Assembly: GCF_907165045.1 (NCBI RefSeq)
Contig: NZ_CAJRAU010000001.1
Location: forward strand, 1,420,057 to 1,484,056
From: Dyadobacter linearis
Lineage (GTDB): Bacteria > Bacteroidota > Bacteroidia > Cytophagales > Spirosomataceae
Direction of reading: 5' to 3'
DNA: 64,000 bases
Position numbers and translations under genes: made by a program. Under the pieces are notes generated by a model, which saw only the letters and a program-made list of their open reading frames with translations, had not been told where the DNA came from and did no database searches. This document shows positions 56,169 to 63,871 of this stretch, piece after piece. The first letter of the stretch is position 1, and each line of letters starts with the position of its first letter.

Positions 56169-56681
56169 ATGGCGACGCACCAGTTAACCATTTTAATCGA
56201 TAAGCTCACAAATTCTATCGAGCACGCCGCCTCCGGCAAAAGTTACGCAACCGAAGTACAACCTTTTTCAATTTCAGATTATAAGCTGTTAGGCAAATCG
56301 TTATGGCTGTTTGACTGGAAGAGTGAACTACTTTCTCAAGAAAGAAGCATCTACAAATTGATTGTCTTAAACGATGAAAAGAGTATTCACGGACTTATCA
56401 GCATTCAGGACAAAGGTGATCACGTATATGTACATTTGCTAGAGAGCAGCAAAGCTAATCGTGGAAAAAAGAAAGCCTATCTTGGCATTCCTGGTAACCT
56501 AATGGCCTATGCTTGTAAATTATCATTTGAAAAGGGTTATGATGGCTATGTTTCTTTTGAGAGTAAATCGAAATTAGTAGCACATTACCGAAAGGTTCTC
56601 TCTGCTAATGTATTGTTTGGTAACGTTATGATAATAGATACCCAAGCTGCAAAAATCTTGGTAGATCGTTACTTCTCGTAG
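56169..56681 (+). CDS. Small protein with GNAT-like features (unknown function)
   Basis: The 170-residue protein is not firmly recognised. The middle segment (IHGLISIQDKGDHVYVHLLESSKANRG) followed by LGIPGNLMAYACKLSFEKGYDGYVSFES resembles the strand-helix order of GNAT N-acetyltransferases, including a possible acetyl-CoA region near GNLMAYACK. The DNA looks richer in A/T than its neighbours. A 51-codon ORF starts 19 bases after its stop on the same strand; the pair may be a two-gene unit, such as a toxin-antitoxin or a modification pair, but this is not shown. Confidence 0.65.
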   Translation: MATHQLTILIDKLTNSIEHAASGKSYATEVQPFSISDYKLLGKSLWLFDWKSELLSQERSIYKLIVLNDEKSIHGLISIQDKGDHVYVHLLESSKANRGKKKAYLGIPGNLMAYACKLSFEKGYDGYVSFESKSKLVAHYRKVLSANVLFGNVMIIDTQAAKILVDRYFS

Positions 56682-56700
56682 ATTCTTTGTATATTGTTAT

Positions 56701-56856
56701 ATGGTAAATGAATCAAAAAACATCGATCTGTTTACATCTGGAAGACAATTGTCAGATGAGGATTTCAAGCGCGTCAGTCATTGGATACGCCAGAAAAAAA
56801 TAAATGCTGGCAGAAAATTGGCATCAGAAGTAAGCAAAGGTTCCTTGCAGAAATAG
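56701..56856 (+). CDS. 51-residue protein downstream of the GNAT-like gene
   Basis: An ATG at 56701 opens a 51-codon frame that ends in TAG at 56856. The product is hydrophilic with many Lys, Arg, Ser and Asp (for example LFTSGRQLSDEDFKRVSHWI and QKKINAGRKLASEVSKG) and could be a small DNA- or protein-binding helix pair. It sits 19 bases after the GNAT-like stop, and the codon use is similar. I recognise no family. Its tight spacing and strand make a real gene more likely than a chance frame. Confidence 0.6.
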   Translation: MVNESKNIDLFTSGRQLSDEDFKRVSHWIRQKKINAGRKLASEVSKGSLQK

Positions 56857-56972
56857 TTATTCAAATTCAAGTACCGAAAGCTGAACCGGCCAAATCCCCA
56901 TCTAACAAGTGTGGTTGCGGTATTATTTGTCTGTAAAATCTGGGGTATGAATAGTCCAGTAGTCGTGTAAAC

Positions 56973-57009
56973 AGGTATAATTGTAACGAAACCGATAGTC
57001 GTTATACCT
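56973..57009. other. Inverted repeat upstream of the metallophosphatase gene
   Basis: An 8-base stem AGGTATAA (56973-56980) pairs with TTATACCT (57002-57009) across a 21-base loop, ending 12 bases before the ATG at 57022. The two arms also share an ACGA/TCGT extension with a 4-base insertion. It could be an operator or an mRNA hairpin at the start of the gene. The surrounding bases 56857-57021 have no other recognised element. Confidence 0.35.
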
Positions 57010-57021
57010 TACCAATTCTCA

Positions 57022-58398
57022 ATGTATCACAGATCTGCACTATTATTGCTGCTACTAATCAGCACATCAGCGACTTTTGCCCAAAACAAAACATACCTTC
57101 CCACAGCATTCCCCGACCGCGTTATTTTGGGTTTTAAGGGGAATCCTGCGACTTCGCAGGCTGTTAACTGGCGGACTGATACTACGATTAAAGAAGCGGT
57201 TGCGGCTATTCATGAAGCCGATCCGTCGCCGGATTTTACTAACAAGGCAAAAATTGTCAAAGCCAATACCCAGAAAGCTGTTTTTGACGAACATACGGCG
57301 CTATATCACGAAGTTGATTTTACTGAGCTGAAACCTGCCACGCAATATGTTTACCGGGTTGGGGATGGGAAAAATTGGAGCGAGTGGTTTCACTTTACGA
57401 CCGCTTCTGACCAGCAGGCGCCGCTTTCGTTTTTATATTTCGGAGATGCCCAAAATGATGTGAGAAGCTTATGGTCGCGGGCAATTCGAGGGGCCTATTC
57501 AACATTGCCGAAAGCGAATTTCATGATCCACGCGGGCGACCTTATCAACAGGTCCAACAACGATTATGAATGGGGCGAATGGTTTGAGGCGGGCGGCTGG
57601 ATCAATGGAATGGTGCCAAATCTGGCTGTACCTGGTAACCACGAATATTACCGTGACGGCCTGAAAGAGAAGGTCTCGAAGCACTGGCGCCCGCAATTTG
57701 CATTGCCCGAAAACGGCCCGGAAGGTTTGCAGGAGACAACCTATTATGTTGATTATCAAGGCACACGATTTATTTTCCTGAATTCAGAAGAAGCTACAAT
57801 TGGGAAAAAGCAACTCAACGAACAGGCTGAGTGGTTTGAAAATACGGTTAAAGGAAATACGAACCGCTGGACCGTAGTGGTACATCACCACCCGATTTAT
57901 TCTACTAAAAAGGGGCGTGATAACGATGAGTGGCGGGAGAAAATGGAGCCGCTTTATAAAAAATACAAGGTCGATATCGTGTTGCAGGGCCACGATCACA
58001 CTTACGGGCGGGGCATTAATATGCCGGTGGGACAAAGTCGGAAGAAGCCCGACGGGCCTATTTATGTCGTTTCAGTAAGCGGCCCTAAAATGTATGATAT
58101 TGGTTTACAGGATTGGATGGATAGAGCGGCTTCCAATACGCAGCTTTACCAGGTAATTCATATTGAAAAAGATAAGCTTTCATTTAAAGCTTTCACTGTC
58201 AACGGAGATTTATACGACGCTTTTGACCTAAAAAAAGATCAGAAAGGCACCAATACGCTTGTAGAACTTTCGAATACCCTCCAAATGCAGGAGCGCCTGA
58301 ACTTACCTGAACGTTATGAAAAAAGCTTCAAGGAGGCCGATCTGAAAGAATATAACCAGCGTTACCAGGATTACAAAAAGCGGAAGGGGATTAAGTAG
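57022..58398 (+). CDS. Exported purple-acid-phosphatase-like metallophosphoesterase
   Basis: The 458-residue protein has a signal peptide (1-20, ending TFAQ), a fibronectin-III-like N-terminal domain (about 30-125) typical of purple acid phosphatases, and a metallophosphoesterase domain with the five motifs GDAQND, HAGDLINRS, VPGNHEYY, VVHHHPIYS and LQGHDHTYGRG. It would release phosphate from organic phosphates in the periplasm or outside. It is convergent with the ThuA-type gene at 58418. No neighbouring pho regulator is present. Confidence 0.9.
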   Translation: MYHRSALLLLLLISTSATFAQNKTYLPTAFPDRVILGFKGNPATSQAVNWRTDTTIKEAVAAIHEADPSPDFTNKAKIVKANTQKAVFDEHTALYHEVDFTELKPATQYVYRVGDGKNWSEWFHFTTASDQQAPLSFLYFGDAQNDVRSLWSRAIRGAYSTLPKANFMIHAGDLINRSNNDYEWGEWFEAGGWINGMVPNLAVPGNHEYYRDGLKEKVSKHWRPQFALPENGPEGLQETTYYVDYQGTRFIFLNSEEATIGKKQLNEQAEWFENTVKGNTNRWTVVVHHHPIYSTKKGRDNDEWREKMEPLYKKYKVDIVLQGHDHTYGRGINMPVGQSRKKPDGPIYVVSVSGPKMYDIGLQDWMDRAASNTQLYQVIHIEKDKLSFKAFTVNGDLYDAFDLKKDQKGTNTLVELSNTLQMQERLNLPERYEKSFKEADLKEYNQRYQDYKKRKGIK

Positions 58399-58417
58399 CA
58401 GCACTTTTTCGAGCCAA

Positions 58418-59185
58418 TTATTGCCCCGCGGCCCAGAAAATAGCATTCTGAAAAAGTGTTTTGTATGCTTCACTTTCAAACAGAACGGGCGAGTGTCCCA
58501 TGAAAATGTAAACATTCCGCGCCTTCATTTTCGGATTCGACCATATTACCGGGTGATCGCCCATTTTGATCTTTGAATCGGGCGAATAGGAAGATTCGTC
58601 CACGCTCGCGAGCACTTCCACATTCGGGCGCGGACTTTTATCGTAGGTATACCATTCCTCTTTTTCAACCAAAAACGAAGCAGGAACTCCTTGCATGACC
58701 GGATGTTTTGGCTGCTCAATTTTCACCGTCGCAGCCGCGAAATCGGCAATGTAATTCTTGTAGCGAATACCGCCCATAAAATCTGAGAACCAGGGCCAGA
58801 TCTTATATCCATCAAATTCTCCCAGCAATGTGGCGTGATGAAAGCCAATCCAGCCGCCTTTCCCTTCATTAATATAGTTTTCGAACGCAGCTATCGCCGC
58901 TGGATTCCAACCGTACGGGACATAATCCAGCTGTATAATAAGCTGATATTGATCTAGATAAGCTGCGTTGATTGGATTGGTGTTATCAATATAGTCTATG
59001 GTAAAGTTGCTTTTTAGCGCCAGCGAATCGAGCCAGATTTTTGCCCTTTTGGAATAAGCAATATGGTGCCCGCCCGGTTCGGCCATTGCGAGTATCTTAA
59101 ATTTCGGACTTTGCCCAAAACACGTAGAGCCGCTCGATAGCAGCAAAATCAGACAAAACGAAATCAGCCAGCTCCATTTTTTCAT
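58418..59185 (-). CDS. ThuA-domain protein (trehalose-utilisation-like fold)
   Basis: From the ATG at 59185 (255 residues) there is a signal peptide (MKKWSWLISFCLILLLSSGS), then a class-I glutamine amidotransferase-like ThuA fold: LAMAEPGGHHIAYSKR, GWIGFHHATLLGEFDGY near 120 and WYTYDKSPRP, ending in NPKMKARNVYIFMGHSP. An ATG at 59197 adds four residues. ThuA proteins occur with sugar-processing genes and their activity is unclear. It follows the CocE-type hydrolase gene by 27 bases and probably shares its transcript. Confidence 0.85.
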   Translation of the reverse strand: MKKWSWLISFCLILLLSSGSTCFGQSPKFKILAMAEPGGHHIAYSKRAKIWLDSLALKSNFTIDYIDNTNPINAAYLDQYQLIIQLDYVPYGWNPAAIAAFENYINEGKGGWIGFHHATLLGEFDGYKIWPWFSDFMGGIRYKNYIADFAAATVKIEQPKHPVMQGVPASFLVEKEEWYTYDKSPRPNVEVLASVDESSYSPDSKIKMGDHPVIWSNPKMKARNVYIFMGHSPVLFESEAYKTLFQNAIFWAAGQ

Positions 59186-59212
59186 TATTTCCTGCATTTA
59201 AAATTTTAGAAT

Positions 59213-61087
59213 CTACCGCATTACCGGCAGCATAATGTGGCTGCTATTCGTTGCATCGTGGTGAATTGCGATTCTCGACTTTTGAAAATCAGCTTCATTC
59301 GCCTCAAAAATGTTGATGAATTTCTGTGGATTGCGATCTACCAGCGGAAACCAGCTGCTCTGGATCTGCACCATTACGCGGTGGCCTTTCTTAAATGTAT
59401 GCGCTACTTCGTTGAGCTTCACTGTTACTTTTTCAACCTTATCTTTGGCGAAAGGCTCAGGTTTCGAAAAGCTATTTCTGAATTTTCCTCTCAAAACTTC
59501 CGCCCGCACCATTTGCTGATAACCGCCCATTTGTACCGGCCGCTCGCCTTCTTTGGCCGCAGGAATAGTTGAATTTATTGGCCAAACGTCGATCACTTTT
59601 ACAATAAAATCTGCATCCGAACCAGTCATCGAAACCATCAGATTTGCTACAATTTCACCGGTTAGAGTAAGATCTTCCGTCAAAGAATCGGTTTGAAAAC
59701 TCAGCACATCCGGTCGGCGGGACGCAAAACGCTGATCTTCGGCCATGTATTCATTGTTCCTGCGACCGCTGATCACATTGGTATATGGGACAGGTTTCGC
59801 CGGATCGCTCTCATATTCCGTGGCACTCTTGGCCGCAGCTGGTTTTGAAGCAGATAATTTCCCTTTTGTATCCAGATAATAGGCAGTTGCCTGGCTGTTT
59901 TTCGGAGGCCAAACGTCATAGTTTTTCCACTTATTAGTACCGGTTTCAAAAACGGTAACCTCCGCCTGATCAAAACTGCCTTTTCCTTTCAGATAAAAAT
60001 TGAAAAATTTAGTCTCGATCTCCTCCTGAAAATACTTGTTCACGTCGCCGCCAAACTGGTATTGCGCAAATCCTTTCCATTCCGGCGCCGCCCAGCCACC
60101 GTGCGTCCACGGGCCCATAACCAGCCTGTTATTATTGCCGGGAGACTGTTTTTCGATCGCCGCGTAGGTTTTCAATGCACCATACAGATCCTCCGCATCA
60201 AACCACCCTCCAACTACCAAAACGGCCGGTTTTATGTTTTTCAAATGATTTTTAATATTCCTGGATTGCCAGAATTCGTCGTAAACCGGGTGTGCAGTAG
60301 TTTGTCTCCAGATACTATTCGGGTCCGCAAAGTAAGGCGCGGCATTTGATTTTTTAAGTGGGCCAAAATCGAGAAAATACTGGTAAGCGTCGCTGTAACT
60401 GGCCTGGAAATGACTTTGGTAACTTTGTCCGTCGGCACTTTTCGGCCCATCGAAACCACTGTAAAAACCGAAGTTATCCATCAGGAAAAACGCACCGTTA
60501 TGGTAGCAATCGTCTCCGATGAATTCGTCTGACATCGGAGCCTGCGGCGAAACTGCCACGAGGGCCGGATGTGCGTCGGGCAATGCAGCCGACGAATAAT
60601 AGCCCGGAAACGAAATACCCGACTGGCCGACCTTCCCATTATTTTTTGTGTGCTTCAAAAGCCACTCGATCGTATCATAAGTATCGCTCGACTCGTCTAC
60701 ATCCTTTTTGCTCTTCTTATTTGGGATAGCCGGCGTCATTTCCCGGAATGTACCTTCGCTTTTATACCTCCCCCGCGCATCCTGATAAACGAAAATGTAC
60801 TTTTCACGCATCAGGTTTGCATTGGGTCCCAGGCTCCGCCTGTAATTGTTGGTACCGTACGGTCTGATCGAGTAGGGTGTGCGCTGCATTAAAATCGGGT
60901 AGGTCTGCGACGAGTCGATCGGCGTATATATGGCCGTGAAAAGCTTCACGCCGTCGCGCATTGTAATATATTGCTCTGTCTTTTTATAATTGCTGCGCAC
61001 AAAGCCTGTGTCCTGCACAGCAACATTTTGGGCGAAAGACATGACTGAAATCAGCAGACAGGAGCAGAACACAAATATTTTCATCAT
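59213..61087 (-). CDS. CocE/NonD-family serine hydrolase (X-Pro dipeptidyl-peptidase-like)
   Basis: The 624-residue exported enzyme has a signal peptide (1-19, ending SFAQ), an alpha/beta-hydrolase core with the nucleophile motif G-I-S-F-P-G, a further acid in WFDAEDLYGALK, and the catalytic histidine in GPWTHGGW. A C-terminal jelly-roll domain follows from about 400. Members hydrolyse acyl, amide or proline-peptide bonds; the substrate is not known. It is followed by the ThuA-type gene. A TATTTTTG box lies upstream at 61116-61123. Confidence 0.9.
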   Translation of the reverse strand: MMKIFVFCSCLLISVMSFAQNVAVQDTGFVRSNYKKTEQYITMRDGVKLFTAIYTPIDSSQTYPILMQRTPYSIRPYGTNNYRRSLGPNANLMREKYIFVYQDARGRYKSEGTFREMTPAIPNKKSKKDVDESSDTYDTIEWLLKHTKNNGKVGQSGISFPGYYSSAALPDAHPALVAVSPQAPMSDEFIGDDCYHNGAFFLMDNFGFYSGFDGPKSADGQSYQSHFQASYSDAYQYFLDFGPLKKSNAAPYFADPNSIWRQTTAHPVYDEFWQSRNIKNHLKNIKPAVLVVGGWFDAEDLYGALKTYAAIEKQSPGNNNRLVMGPWTHGGWAAPEWKGFAQYQFGGDVNKYFQEEIETKFFNFYLKGKGSFDQAEVTVFETGTNKWKNYDVWPPKNSQATAYYLDTKGKLSASKPAAAKSATEYESDPAKPVPYTNVISGRRNNEYMAEDQRFASRRPDVLSFQTDSLTEDLTLTGEIVANLMVSMTGSDADFIVKVIDVWPINSTIPAAKEGERPVQMGGYQQMVRAEVLRGKFRNSFSKPEPFAKDKVEKVTVKLNEVAHTFKKGHRVMVQIQSSWFPLVDRNPQKFINIFEANEADFQKSRIAIHHDATNSSHIMLPVMR

Positions 61088-61115
61088 TGATCAAATCTAG
61101 AATAGCGTTTCTGAT

Positions 61116-61123
61116 CAAAAATA
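61116..61123 (-). promoter_or_regulatory. Possible -7 box for the CocE-type hydrolase
   Basis: CAAAAATA on the plus strand is TATTTTTG on the minus strand, an exact TAnnTTTG match, about 28 bases upstream of the start at 61087. A second exact match (TAGATTTG, 61092-61099) lies too close to the start to act. No clear -33 box was found. Confidence 0.3.
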
Positions 61124-61312
61124 AGGAAGAAATAAATTGTATCCGACTTGTATTAGAATGCAAATTTGGAAGCGGTGATTTTAATTGCAATAGTTCATCT
61201 GGATTGTAATCTCGTAATTGGCCTGGATTTGCCACTTGTCACCAATCAGTTAGCGCAGGTAGCTTTTTGTCTATTTTGCGGTACAAAATCAGAGTTCTGG
61301 TTTTCCAAACAA

Positions 61313-62440
61313 ATGAAACGACTTAAAAAAATATTCATGATATTTCTGGTAATACTGGCCTTATTGGTCGGTGGGGTTTTAGTATTTATGCAGCAACCCC
61401 AATTTGGAAGAAAGCCCACCGGCACGCGACTGGAAAGGATCAAACAATCGCCAAATTATCGCGATGGTGAATTTCAAAATCAAAGCAATACCCCGGCGCT
61501 GACCGAAGGTTCGAGCTATTTGAAAGTACTCACAAAGTTTTTCTTTGGAAAAAGCAAATTCAATATCCCGGGCGCGCTTATTCCGTCGCAAAAGACTGAT
61601 TTGCTCAAACTGGATCCAAAGGAGAATGTGCTGGTTTGGTTTGGCCACTCATCGTATTTTATGCAGATCGACGGCAAGACATTCCTGGTAGATCCGGTAC
61701 TAAGCGGAAGCGCCTCGCCGATCAGCTTCACGACTCCAAGCTTCAAAGGCAGCGACGTTTATACAGTTGCGGACTTTCCAGCGATAGATTACCTGCTCAT
61801 TTCGCACGACCATTACGATCACCTCGATTACAAAACGATCTTAGAATTAAAGCCAAAAGTAAAGCAGGTGATCACTGGACTGGGAACTGGTGAGCATTTT
61901 GAATACTGGGGCTACGAGCCGTCAAAAGTGATTGAAAAAGACTGGGACGAAACGGTAGACTTAGGCGCTGGGTTTCAAATACATATTACGCCCGGCCGTC
62001 ACTTCTCGGGCAGGGAATTTGCAAGAAATAAAGCACTTTGGGTTTCGATGGTTTTGCAAACGCCGAATAAAAAGATATTCATCGGCGGCGATTCGGGTTA
62101 TGATCAGCATTTCAAAAAGATTGGCGAGCAATTCGGTGAATTTGATCTGGTACTGCTGGAATGCGGCCAGTATAATGAAGCCTGGAAATACATTCACATG
62201 ATGCCGGAAGAAATAGTAACCGCCGCAAAAGAGCTGCACGCCAAGAAATTAATGCCAGTCCACTGGGCCAAATTCTCCCTCGCCCTCCACGACTGGAACG
62301 AACCGATCCAAAGAGCTTCCCTTGAAGCTAAAAAGCAGAATATGCCACTCGTAACCCCGCTGATCGGCCAGAAAGTCGATTTGGATGGCGAGCAGGTTTG
62401 GGAAGAATGGTGGAAGGAAAAGGCTTTGCAGCCTGAGTAA
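61313..62440 (+). CDS. Metallo-beta-lactamase-fold hydrolase (UlaG/NAPE-PLD-like)
   Basis: From the ATG at 61313 the protein has 375 residues with an N-terminal membrane helix (about 6-26, FMIFLVILALLVGGVLVFM), so it is anchored or exported. The metal motif H165-D-H-Y-D-H170 and the early GHSSYFMQIDG, plus TPGRHFSGR and HWAKFSLALHDW, match the UlaG/NAPE-PLD-type lactonase/phospholipase-D branch. The open frame extends upstream to 61166, but the helix begins right at the 61313 ATG, which supports that start. The substrate is unknown. Confidence 0.85.
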   Translation: MKRLKKIFMIFLVILALLVGGVLVFMQQPQFGRKPTGTRLERIKQSPNYRDGEFQNQSNTPALTEGSSYLKVLTKFFFGKSKFNIPGALIPSQKTDLLKLDPKENVLVWFGHSSYFMQIDGKTFLVDPVLSGSASPISFTTPSFKGSDVYTVADFPAIDYLLISHDHYDHLDYKTILELKPKVKQVITGLGTGEHFEYWGYEPSKVIEKDWDETVDLGAGFQIHITPGRHFSGREFARNKALWVSMVLQTPNKKIFIGGDSGYDQHFKKIGEQFGEFDLVLLECGQYNEAWKYIHMMPEEIVTAAKELHAKKLMPVHWAKFSLALHDWNEPIQRASLEAKKQNMPLVTPLIGQKVDLDGEQVWEEWWKEKALQPE

Positions 62441-62455
62441 GGAAGCCTTGGAAAT

Positions 62456-62863
62456 TTATGCAAGAACAACTTCCCTCAGCTTCTCGCCAAGCTCGTGAAT
62501 AGCGTCTTCTATTTTCTTTGCCTGTGCGGCCGATGGATACTTTGTTCCGGCCACATAGTGCCTTACAAGTGACGGATTTATACCAGCACGCTTTGCTATT
62601 GCTCCAACCTTCACATCATCGAAGATCTCGAAAAAGGCGCTCAGATCATACACATATTCAAACTCAATATCTTCAATACTAATTGACTGCCACTGATCAT
62701 GAGCAGTTCCGTCTTCAGTAATAAAATCTTCCAGCAGCTCTTTCAGGTTACCAGTAACTTCCTCCTGCGTTTTTCCAGAGGTAACAGGTAGATAGTTGGG
62801 GATGTTTTCGATACGCCCCCAAAGCTCGCCGTCACCCTTCTCTATGATTATTGATAGTTTCAT
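62456..62863 (-). CDS. hicB: HicB-family antitoxin with XRE-like C-terminus
   Basis: The 135-residue protein has the HicB RNase H-like N-terminal part (about 1-60, LSIIIEKGDGELWGRIENIP with GKTQEEVTGNLKELLEDF) and a C-terminal helix-turn-helix part (about 85-125, GAIAKRAGINPSLVRHYVAG). It should neutralise the HicA toxin encoded 8 bases upstream and bind the operon promoter to repress it. Some HicB proteins carry this DNA-binding tail and others do not. The gene is convergent with the metallo-hydrolase gene. Confidence 0.9.
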   Translation of the reverse strand: MKLSIIIEKGDGELWGRIENIPNYLPVTSGKTQEEVTGNLKELLEDFITEDGTAHDQWQSISIEDIEFEYVYDLSAFFEIFDDVKVGAIAKRAGINPSLVRHYVAGTKYPSAAQAKKIEDAIHELGEKLREVVLA

Positions 62864-62871
62864 AATAGTAA

Positions 62872-63057
62872 TTATTTTAGGCCCGACATTTTCAGGATCT
62901 TATTAAGTGTCCCGACGGGTATATCTTTACTCCCGTGAAAAGCAACCGGAATCGTCGCAAGAATTTCCGGATGTTTGAAAATCCTATGACTTCCTTTGCA
63001 TCTGACTTCCTGCCAACCGTTTTCCTCCAGCAATCTAATTAGCTGCTTAGCATTCAT
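62872..63057 (-). CDS. hicA: HicA-family mRNA interferase toxin
   Basis: From the ATG at 63057 the protein has 61 residues and the dsRBD-like HicA fold. The catalytic histidine is H24 in CKGSHRIFKHPE. Residues after VPVAFHG and LNKILKMSGLK match the family end. HicA cleaves mRNA and inhibits translation. It precedes hicB by 8 bases. An extension to 63111 would run into the terminator and is unlikely. Together the genes form a type II toxin-antitoxin pair. Confidence 0.9.
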   Translation of the reverse strand: MNAKQLIRLLEENGWQEVRCKGSHRIFKHPEILATIPVAFHGSKDIPVGTLNKILKMSGLK

Positions 63058-63082
63058 AAAATATAGTGTGTGAGTAAAAAAC

Positions 63083-63106
63083 AAAGGTCGCAAAATCGCG
63101 ACCTTT
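63083..63106 (-). terminator. Terminator between the XRE regulator and hicAB
   Basis: A 9-base-pair stem AAAGGTCGC with GCGACCTTT and a 6-base loop, starting 10 bases after the XRE stop. On the minus strand it is followed by TGTTTTTTA. It separates the regulator gene from hicA, so hicAB likely has its own start or needs readthrough. Confidence 0.75.
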
Positions 63107-63115
63107 TCCAAATTT

Positions 63116-63469
63116 TTATTTCTTCTCAGCTACAATCTGCTCCAACTCCCTAATCCTATCCTCCTGCCTCAACGCTTTGCGCTGCAACTCGATAAATTCG
63201 TCTTTGCTTATGGTGATGTGATTGGACATTTCTTTTGTTGTCGAAAAGATAGGCTCTGAGCCTCCTTCACCAAATAGCAGCCAAAAAGGATCGACATTAA
63301 AGATTCGAATGATTTCTCCAATAGCGTCTGCATTCAGACTTGCAGTGCCTTTTTCAAATCTATGGTACGTGGCTTGTGCCATACCTATTCTTTTAGCGAA
63401 TTGGGTCTCACTTAGTTGAAGAAGAGTCCTAAGTTTCACGACTCTATTAAAATCAAATAATCCCATCAA
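63116..63469 (-). CDS. XRE-family transcriptional regulator
   Basis: The 117-residue protein has an N-terminal helix-turn-helix of the Cro/CI (XRE) family at about 12-65 (LSETQFAKRIGMAQATYHRFEKG and IGEIIRIFNVDPFWLLFGEG). The tail (about 85-117) is a coiled-coil, likely for dimerisation. The gene reads away from a 90-residue ORF, and two perfect inverted repeats lie in the gap, which would be natural operators. Phage- or island-type repressors have this size and tail. Start is ATG at 63469 or 63466. Confidence 0.88.
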   Translation of the reverse strand: MMGLFDFNRVVKLRTLLQLSETQFAKRIGMAQATYHRFEKGTASLNADAIGEIIRIFNVDPFWLLFGEGGSEPIFSTTKEMSNHITISKDEFIELQRKALRQEDRIRELEQIVAEKK

Positions 63470-63472
63470 AAA

Positions 63473-63487
63473 GAATAATTATTATTC
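63473..63487. promoter_or_regulatory. Inverted repeat, likely operator 1 of the XRE regulator
   Basis: GAATAATTATTATTC is a perfect 15-base palindrome (7-base arms, one central base) located four bases upstream of the XRE start. Its position would allow autorepression. The half-site TGAATAA is similar to that of the second repeat at 63502-63518. Confidence 0.55.
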
Positions 63488-63501
63488 ACTTTAAATATTA
63501 T

Positions 63502-63518
63502 TAATTCAAAATGAATTA
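63502..63518. promoter_or_regulatory. Inverted repeat, likely operator 2 of the XRE regulator
   Basis: TAATTCA-AAA-TGAATTA is a perfect 7-base inverted repeat with a 3-base centre. It overlaps the first bases of the TATATTTG box at 63517, so a bound repressor would block transcription of the rightward 90-residue gene. Confidence 0.55.
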
Positions 63519-63524
63519 TATTTG
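63517..63524 (+). promoter_or_regulatory. -7 box of the rightward promoter (TATATTTG)
   Basis: TATATTTG matches TAnnTTTG exactly. A TTTA element 23 bases upstream (63490-63493) is a weak -33 match with slightly long spacing. The predicted start is near 63531, with a short leader before the ATG at 63559. Confidence 0.5.
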
Positions 63525-63558
63525 CTAATCAAAACCTGTATAACGCAAATTACACATT

Positions 63559-63831
63559 ATGCACATGGAAACAAGTTCAGTTCAGCGCGCGGGCGGATCG
63601 ATTAAGCAACGGTTACTTTTAAGGTTTGCAGCCGCCAAAAAAATCGTAGGTTATAACTGGCGCGACAAGCTAGCAAAGCACGATCCGTTTTTCAATACCC
63701 GCGACGGTGAGGCATATATGAGGTCTGTCGGGCAGGCACATTCCGATCCAAAACGCGGGCACGTAGATCGCATTGAAGCGGTAACCCTGGCTTTGGAAAA
63801 AATTGCAGGAATTGATGGAGCTGAGATTTAA
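63559..63831 (+). CDS. Small protein of unknown function (90 residues)
   Basis: I do not recognise a family. The protein is basic and mainly helical, with RLLLRFAAAKKIVGYNWRDKLAK and MRSVGQAHSDPKRGHVDRIEAVTLALEKIAG. A second ATG at 63565 could also start it. The divergent XRE gene and two palindromes in the gap suggest that it is the repressor-controlled partner, as in phage or integrative element control regions. Its end is followed by the edge of an IS3-family element. Confidence 0.65.
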   Translation: MHMETSSVQRAGGSIKQRLLLRFAAAKKIVGYNWRDKLAKHDPFFNTRDGEAYMRSVGQAHSDPKRGHVDRIEAVTLALEKIAGIDGAEI

Positions 63832-63854
63832 ATTGCTTTTACAATCATTCAAAC

Positions 63855-63870
63855 AAAAAAGAGCCGCCCA
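63855..63870 (+). terminator. Left half of a terminator, apparently split by an IS element
   Basis: AAAAAAGAGCCGCCCA is the form of the rising half of an intrinsic terminator (A run then G/C-rich arm). The matching falling half is not present here; the IS3 end begins two bases later. The rest is expected on the far side of the element, outside the window. Confidence 0.4.
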
Positions 63871-63871
63871 T

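Noticed and set aside
61166..61312. N-terminal extension of the metallo-hydrolase frame
   Set aside because: The membrane helix begins at the ATG at 61313 and the extra 49 residues have no signal; the extension is likely untranslated.
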